A stretch of 64,000 bases of DNA from Gemmatimonadaceae bacterium (GTDB lineage: Bacteria > Gemmatimonadota > Gemmatimonadetes > Gemmatimonadales > Gemmatimonadaceae), in the NCBI GenBank assembly GCA_011525845.1, contig WYBP01000006.1:1-64000 (forward strand), read 5' to 3'. Made by a program: the position numbers and the translations under genes. The notes beneath the pieces were generated by a model that had not been told where the DNA came from, did no database searches, and worked only from the letters and a program-made list of their open reading frames with translations. Positions 59,895 to 64,000 of the stretch are shown here, one piece after another. Numbering within the stretch: the stretch's first letter is position 1; every line of letters begins with the position of its first letter.

Positions 59895-61054
59895 TCGGCG
59901 CCGCGTTCCTGATGGCCACCTCGGCCATCGGGCCGGGCTTCCTCACGCAGACCGCCGTCTTCACCGAGCGCCTCGGGGCGAGCTTCGGCTTCGCGATCCT
60001 GGTCAGCATCATCATCGACGTCACGGCGCAGCTGAACATCTGGCGCGTGATCGCGGTGAGCGGACGCCGCGCACCCGCGATCGCCGACGACGTCGCACCT
60101 GGGCTCGGCACCCTGCTCGCCTTCCTCGTGGCACTCGGTGGGCTCGCCTTCAACATCGGGAACGTCGCCGGCGCGGGCCTCGGGCTGCAGGTCGTCTTCG
60201 GCACCCCGGTCTGGATGGGGGCGATCATCAGCGCGGCGGTGGCCATCACGATCTTCCTGTTCAAGGAGGCCGGACGCGCGATGGACCGCTTCGCCCTCGC
60301 GCTCGGCCTCGTCCTCGTCGCGCTCACCTGGTACGTCGCGGCGGTCTCCGGTGCGCCACTGCGCGAGGCGGTCGAGCGCACTTTCGTCCCCACGCAGGTG
60401 GACCTCTTCGCGATCGTGACCATCGTGGGCGGCACCGTGGGCGGCTACATCACCTTCGCCGGTGCGCACCGGCTGGTGGACGCGGGCGTGCAGGGGCCCG
60501 AGTCGGTCGGGAAGGTCACCCACTCCGCGCTCTGGGCGATGGGCATCGCCTCGCTCATGCGCATCGTGCTCTTCGTCGCCGCGCTCGGCGTGGTGAGCCG
60601 TGGGCTCACGCTCGACCCCGCGAACCCGCCGGCGTCGGTCTTCCGGCACGCCACCGGCGAGGTGGGCTACAAGATCTTCGGCGTCGTGATGTGGAGCGCG
60701 GCGATCACCTCGGTGGTCGGTGCGGCGTACACCTCCGTCTCCTTCCTCCGCGGGCTGCACCGGGCGCTCGACGCGCACTGGACGCGCGTGGTGATCGCGT
60801 TTATCGCGCTCTCCACGCTGGTGTTCGTGGTGATCGGCCGTCCGGTGCGGACGCTCATCCTCGTCGGTGCCCTGAACGGGTTGATCCTGCCGCTGGCGCT
60901 CGGCACGATGCTGGTCGCGGCCCACCGCGCGCGCGTGGTCGGCGCCTACCGGCACCCACGGTCACTCACCGCACTCGGCGCCATCGTCGCCCTCGCGATG
61001 GCCGGCGCGGGCGCGTACGTCCTCTGGAACGACCTCCCCGCCCTGTTCCGCTAG
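59867..61054 (+). CDS. Nramp-like transporter
   Basis: A 395-residue protein with about 11 hydrophobic helices. MATSAIGPGFLTQTAVFTE is the helix 1 region of the Nramp superfamily, where metal transporters carry Asp-Pro-Gly-Asn; here it reads IGPGF, so the metal-ligand Asp and Asn are missing. The helix 6 region reads YITFAGAHRLVD. It is closer in pattern to YcsG-type Nramp relatives linked with amide-hydrolase genes than to manganese transporters. The ATG at 59867 overlaps the SSF gene by 28 bp. Substrate uncertain. Confidence 0.8.
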   Translation: MRGRLSGVLIGAAFLMATSAIGPGFLTQTAVFTERLGASFGFAILVSIIIDVTAQLNIWRVIAVSGRRAPAIADDVAPGLGTLLAFLVALGGLAFNIGNVAGAGLGLQVVFGTPVWMGAIISAAVAITIFLFKEAGRAMDRFALALGLVLVALTWYVAAVSGAPLREAVERTFVPTQVDLFAIVTIVGGTVGGYITFAGAHRLVDAGVQGPESVGKVTHSALWAMGIASLMRIVLFVAALGVVSRGLTLDPANPPASVFRHATGEVGYKIFGVVMWSAAITSVVGAAYTSVSFLRGLHRALDAHWTRVVIAFIALSTLVFVVIGRPVRTLILVGALNGLILPLALGTMLVAAHRARVVGAYRHPRSLTALGAIVALAMAGAGAYVLWNDLPALFR

Positions 61055-61107
61055 GCGCCCGGCCGCCGTACGTTCACGGCGTCGTCCCCCGACCCAGGAG
61101 CCGTCGC

Positions 61108-62256
61108 ATGACCGTCTCTCGTCGCAGCTTCGTCCGTTCACTCGGCGTCGGCGGTGCCGGCGCGCTCGCGCTCCCCACGTGGCTGAGCGCCCGCGGGCAT
61201 GAGGCGGGCACCCACCTCGACGACGCCCTCGCCGCTGCGCGCTGGCAGGGTGCGTCGCCGATCAAGCTCGACTCCAACGAGAACCCGAACGGGCCCGCGC
61301 CGGCGGCGATGCGGGCGGTCCAGCAAGCCTTCCGGCGCGCATCGCTCTATCCCGCCAGGGGTGAGCAGGCGGTGCGCGACGCCATCGCACAGGCGCAGGG
61401 ACTCCAACCCGACCAGGTGATGGTCGGCTCCGGGTCGGGGGAGGTCCTCCGCCTCGCCGTGCAGGCGTTCTGCACCCCGACACGCCACCTGGTGGCGGCG
61501 CGTCCGACCTTCGAGACGCCGGCCCGCTACGCCGGCGTGCTCGGGCTCCCGGTGCGCGAGGTCCCGGTGGACAAGTCGCTGGCGCTCGACTTGGACGGGA
61601 TGCTCGCCCAGGTGCGCGGGGCCGGCCTCGTCTTCCTCTGCAACCCGAACAACCCCACGGGGCACGTGCACGGCGCCAAGGCCGTCACGGCGTTCATCGA
61701 GGCCGCCCTGCGCGCCGACCCCGAGGTCGTGGTGCTCGTGGACGAGGCGTACCACGAGTTCGTGACGGACCCCGCGTACGCGACGTCCGTGCCGCTCATC
61801 GCGCGGCATTCGCGGGTGGTGGTCTCGCGCACCTTCTCGAAGATCTATGGACTCGCCGGCATGCGCCTCGGCTACGCGATGGGCGCCCCCGCGACGCTCG
61901 CGCGCATGGAGCGCCTCCGGCTCGAGAACGGCGTGGGCAGCCTCACACAAGTGGCCGGGCTCGCGGCCCTCGGCGACACCGCGCTGGTGCAGCGCGAGCG
62001 GGAGGGGAACCGGGCGGCGCTGGAGTTCACCGCCCGCTGGTTCACCGACGCGGGCTACGCGGTGGTCCCCTCGCAGACGAACTTCGTGCTGGTCAACATC
62101 CGGAGGGACGCGACCGCGTTCAAGGACAGCTGCGCGGCAGAGGGCGTGCTGGTGGGGCGCGTCTTCCCCCCGCTCACGCAGCACACGCGCATCTCGATCG
62201 GCACCATGGACGAGATGCGGCGCGCGGTCGCGATCCTCGGGCGCGTGCTCAGCTGA
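61108..62256 (+). CDS. Tat-exported histidinol-phosphate-aminotransferase-like enzyme
   Basis: A 382-residue fold-type I PLP enzyme. The N-terminus VSRRSFVRSLGVGGAGALAL is a twin-arginine signal. The enzyme part has KLDSNENPNGPAP, YPARGEQAVRDAIA, CNPNNPTGH, VDEAYHEF with the PLP Asp, and SRTFSKIYGLAGMRLGYAM with the Schiff-base Lys, all HisC-like. A Shine-Dalgarno (CAGGAG) precedes the ATG at 61108. Export of a PLP enzyme is unusual. It follows the transporter genes by 53 bp and may act on a periplasmic amine. Confidence 0.87.
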   Translation: MTVSRRSFVRSLGVGGAGALALPTWLSARGHEAGTHLDDALAAARWQGASPIKLDSNENPNGPAPAAMRAVQQAFRRASLYPARGEQAVRDAIAQAQGLQPDQVMVGSGSGEVLRLAVQAFCTPTRHLVAARPTFETPARYAGVLGLPVREVPVDKSLALDLDGMLAQVRGAGLVFLCNPNNPTGHVHGAKAVTAFIEAALRADPEVVVLVDEAYHEFVTDPAYATSVPLIARHSRVVVSRTFSKIYGLAGMRLGYAMGAPATLARMERLRLENGVGSLTQVAGLAALGDTALVQREREGNRAALEFTARWFTDAGYAVVPSQTNFVLVNIRRDATAFKDSCAAEGVLVGRVFPPLTQHTRISIGTMDEMRRAVAILGRVLS

Positions 62257-63526
62257 CCCGGCGGATCCCCGCGATCGGGGTGCCGCCGGGCGCGGGGTCG
62301 GGCACCGCCGCGGGGAACCGGCGCAGCAGCCGGTCGAAGAGCGAGGTGAAGGGCTCGAACTGTCGGACGGCGACGAGGAGCGCCGTGAGGACGATGCTCA
62401 CGAGCACGATCCCGTAGACGATGCCCTGGATCAGCTCCCCCTCGATGAGGCCCGCCTCGAGCGGCAGGCCGGCGAGCACCGCGGCCGCCAGTCCCTTGGG
62501 GATCATGATGGCGATGACGGTCGCCTCGTTCCGGGTCGCCGAGGGAGGCGCGAGCCGCGCCGCGACCAGGAACCGGCCGAGGTACGCGACGAGCGTGAGG
62601 GCGACCGCGATCGCCAGGAGCGCGGGATCGTCCACGCGCATCGAGATCCCGAGGTACACGAAGAAGAACGTCTTGAGCAGGAAGACGATCTCGCTGTAGA
62701 AGTCCGACTCCGTCGGCGTGACGCCCGTGAGCGGACGCCCCGAGAGGAAGCGCGAGAGCCCGAAGTGCTGGTGGTTGGTGAGCGTGATGCCGAATGCCAT
62801 CACGGCGATGGCGCCGGCGAAGCCGAGCAGCTCGGCGGCGCCGTAGAGCACGAAGGCGCCGGCGAGCGTGGTGAAGATCGTGGACGGGAGCTGGCGCACG
62901 CGCTCCCAGACGAGGAGCCACCCGACCCCACCGGCCACGCCGATCGCGGCGGCGAAGACCATGGAGGAGATGGTCTGTCCGATCATGAGCCCGACGCGCA
63001 CCTCGCCCTGGCGGGCGGCCTGGAGCAGCGCGAAGGTGAAGACGATCGACGCGACGTCGGTGATCGCCGACTCCAGGATGAGCAGGGTGCTCGCCCCCTC
63101 GCGCAGCTTGAGGCTCTTGACCATCGGGATCACCACGGCGGACGAGGTGCCGCAGACGATGGTCCCGATGAGGAAGGAGCTCAGCCAGGTCAGGCCGAGC
63201 GCGAGCCGCGCCCCGACGGCGACCAGCACCATCGTGAGGAACACCGTGCTGAGCGTCACGACGAGCGCGCTGCGGGCCGAGCGCCCGATCTCCCGCAGGT
63301 CGAGCGTCGTCCCGCTCTCGAAGAGGATCACGGCGAGCGCGACCGTGGTGAGCACGACGCCCGCCGAGCCGAACGAGGCGGGGGTGATCCAGCCCAGCAC
63401 CGGTCCGCCCACGATCCCGATGACCATGAGGACGAGCACGTCCGGGAGCCGTGTCTTGTCGAACGTCGTCGCGAGCAGGTGCGCCAGGAAGTACAGCGCG
63501 CCGATCGCCAGGATCGTCTGGGCCAT
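62249..63526 (-). CDS. Cation/proton antiporter (CPA family)
   Basis: A 425-residue protein with about 12 helices. LPDVLVLMVIGIVGGPVLG and ILFESGTTLDLREI are the CPA N-terminal blocks, and LILESAITDVASIVFTFAL contains the ion-site acidic pair (Thr-Asp type). IPKGLAAAVLAGLPLEAG is the conserved late helix. No C-terminal RCK/TrkA domain is present, so it is a short member. The ATG is at 63526. It overlaps the aminotransferase end by 8 bp and follows the Lrp-type gene on the same strand by 2 bp. Confidence 0.92.
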   Translation of the reverse strand: MAQTILAIGALYFLAHLLATTFDKTRLPDVLVLMVIGIVGGPVLGWITPASFGSAGVVLTTVALAVILFESGTTLDLREIGRSARSALVVTLSTVFLTMVLVAVGARLALGLTWLSSFLIGTIVCGTSSAVVIPMVKSLKLREGASTLLILESAITDVASIVFTFALLQAARQGEVRVGLMIGQTISSMVFAAAIGVAGGVGWLLVWERVRQLPSTIFTTLAGAFVLYGAAELLGFAGAIAVMAFGITLTNHQHFGLSRFLSGRPLTGVTPTESDFYSEIVFLLKTFFFVYLGISMRVDDPALLAIAVALTLVAYLGRFLVAARLAPPSATRNEATVIAIMIPKGLAAAVLAGLPLEAGLIEGELIQGIVYGIVLVSIVLTALLVAVRQFEPFTSLFDRLLRRFPAAVPDPAPGGTPIAGIRRVS

Positions 63527-63528
63527 GG

Positions 63529-64000
63529 TCAGCCGTTGGGGGGATCCGCGCGACGTGCGCGGAGCGGCACCGTGCCGAACGCGGGATTGCGCCGGTGCGA
63601 GAAGATGAGCGAGGTCTCGAGGTGCGCGACTTCCGGGCGTGTCGAGAAGGCCGTCAGGATGAACTCCCGCAGGTGGTCCGAGTCGCGGACGGCGACGTGC
63701 ACAAGGTAGTCGTTCGCGCCGGTGAGGTGGTACAGGCCGCGGACCTCGGGGAGCGTCATCGCATGTGACTCGAACCCCGAGATCGCGGCACGAGCGTGGC
63801 GTTCGAGCCGCACGGCGACCAGCGCCTCGAGCGTCACCCCATGGACGCGCGGATCGACCTCGGCGTGATATCCGAGGAGCGCGCCGGAACGCTCGAGCCG
63901 GCGGACCCGGGCGAGACAGCTGGAGGGCGCGAGGCCGACCTTGGCCGCGAGCGCCTTGTTCGAGATCCGCGCATCGTGCTGCAGATGGGCGAGGATGTCG
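63529..64000 (-). CDS. Lrp/AsnC-family regulator (5' truncated by window edge)
   Basis: The visible 156 residues cover most of an Lrp/AsnC protein. The part upstream of the internal GTG (63837) translates to an HTH: ILAHLQHDARISNKALAAKV, GLAPSSCLARVRRLERSGAL. Then comes the RAM ligand domain with VPEVRGLYHLTGANDYLVHV (written here by pattern as LPEVRGLYHLTGANDYLVHV) and a basic C-terminus. The start codon lies beyond 64000. It may respond to an amino acid and probably controls itself and the adjoining antiporter gene, which follows within 2 bp. Confidence 0.93.
   Translation of the reverse strand, partial: DILAHLQHDARISNKALAAKVGLAPSSCLARVRRLERSGALLGYHAEVDPRVHGVTLEALVAVRLERHARAAISGFESHAMTLPEVRGLYHLTGANDYLVHVAVRDSDHLREFILTAFSTRPEVAHLETSLIFSHRRNPAFGTVPLRARRADPPNG

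Overview
The window is a very GC-rich (roughly 70%), densely coded bacterial chromosome segment. Genes abut with 4-bp ATGA/GTGA overlaps, Shine-Dalgarno sequences are often weak or absent, and there are lipoproteins, a TonB-dependent receptor (so a Gram-negative envelope) and an imuA-imuB-dnaE2 mutagenesis cassette. This style fits Gemmatimonadota, but no rRNA or ribosomal marker is present, so that assignment is an inference. I saw no tRNA or rRNA gene, CRISPR array or transposase.

Region 1 (1-32655) is a large cell-surface polysaccharide locus. It holds a phosphoglycosyl transferase that starts the glycan (16239), three GT4 and two tandem GT8 glycosyltransferases plus a fourth GT4 at the left edge, a Wzx-type flippase (22401), dTDP-sugar genes rfbB-rfbA, a DegT aminotransferase, several methyltransferases, a carbamoyltransferase/SxtJ/DUF5989 triad, three SGNH-hydrolase-like envelope proteins, a PQQ-type sugar dehydrogenase fused to cytochrome c, and a polysaccharide deacetylase. 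Inside it lies a tight five-gene operon (24155-29894): AsnB-type amidotransferase, AMP-forming ligase, acyl carrier protein, NAD-synthase-like PP-loop enzyme and PrmC/HemK-like methyltransferase. Several of these families resemble those catalogued with exosortase A (XrtA) loci, but no exosortase is in the window.

Region 2 (32659-38029) encodes an outer-membrane pair (TonB-dependent receptor and lipoprotein) and an SGNH-like protein whose catalytic Ser is Ala.

Region 3 (38391-45385) is the highlight: a complete lasso-peptide (RiPP) gene cluster. The 63-residue precursor has a textbook lasso leader and an unusually long 44-residue core with Trp1, Asp8, two tail cysteines and a C-terminal Ser. 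It is followed by an inter-cistronic hairpin, a PqqD-like leader-binding protein, a transglutaminase-like leader peptidase, an asparagine-synthetase-like lasso cyclase, an HPr-kinase-like protein, a two-gene ABC exporter and a nucleotidyltransferase. By analogy with paeninodin-type clusters the C-terminal Ser is probably phosphorylated and perhaps further decorated.

Region 4 (45339-51955) holds a DUF423 membrane protein and the imuA-imuB-dnaE2 cassette. dnaE2 carries an in-frame palindromic insertion and imuA an HTPP-coding tandem repeat. An AT-rich leader with a duplicated 11-mer precedes imuA.

Region 5 (52076-64000) is housekeeping and catabolic: a GT2, an NAD(P)-binding protein, HMG-CoA-lyase-like and VOC proteins, a heme-binding DUF3365 lipoprotein, glutamyl-Q tRNA(Asp) synthetase, an amidohydrolase translationally coupled to an SSF symporter and an Nramp-like transporter, a Tat-exported aminotransferase, a cation/proton antiporter and a truncated Lrp/AsnC regulator.
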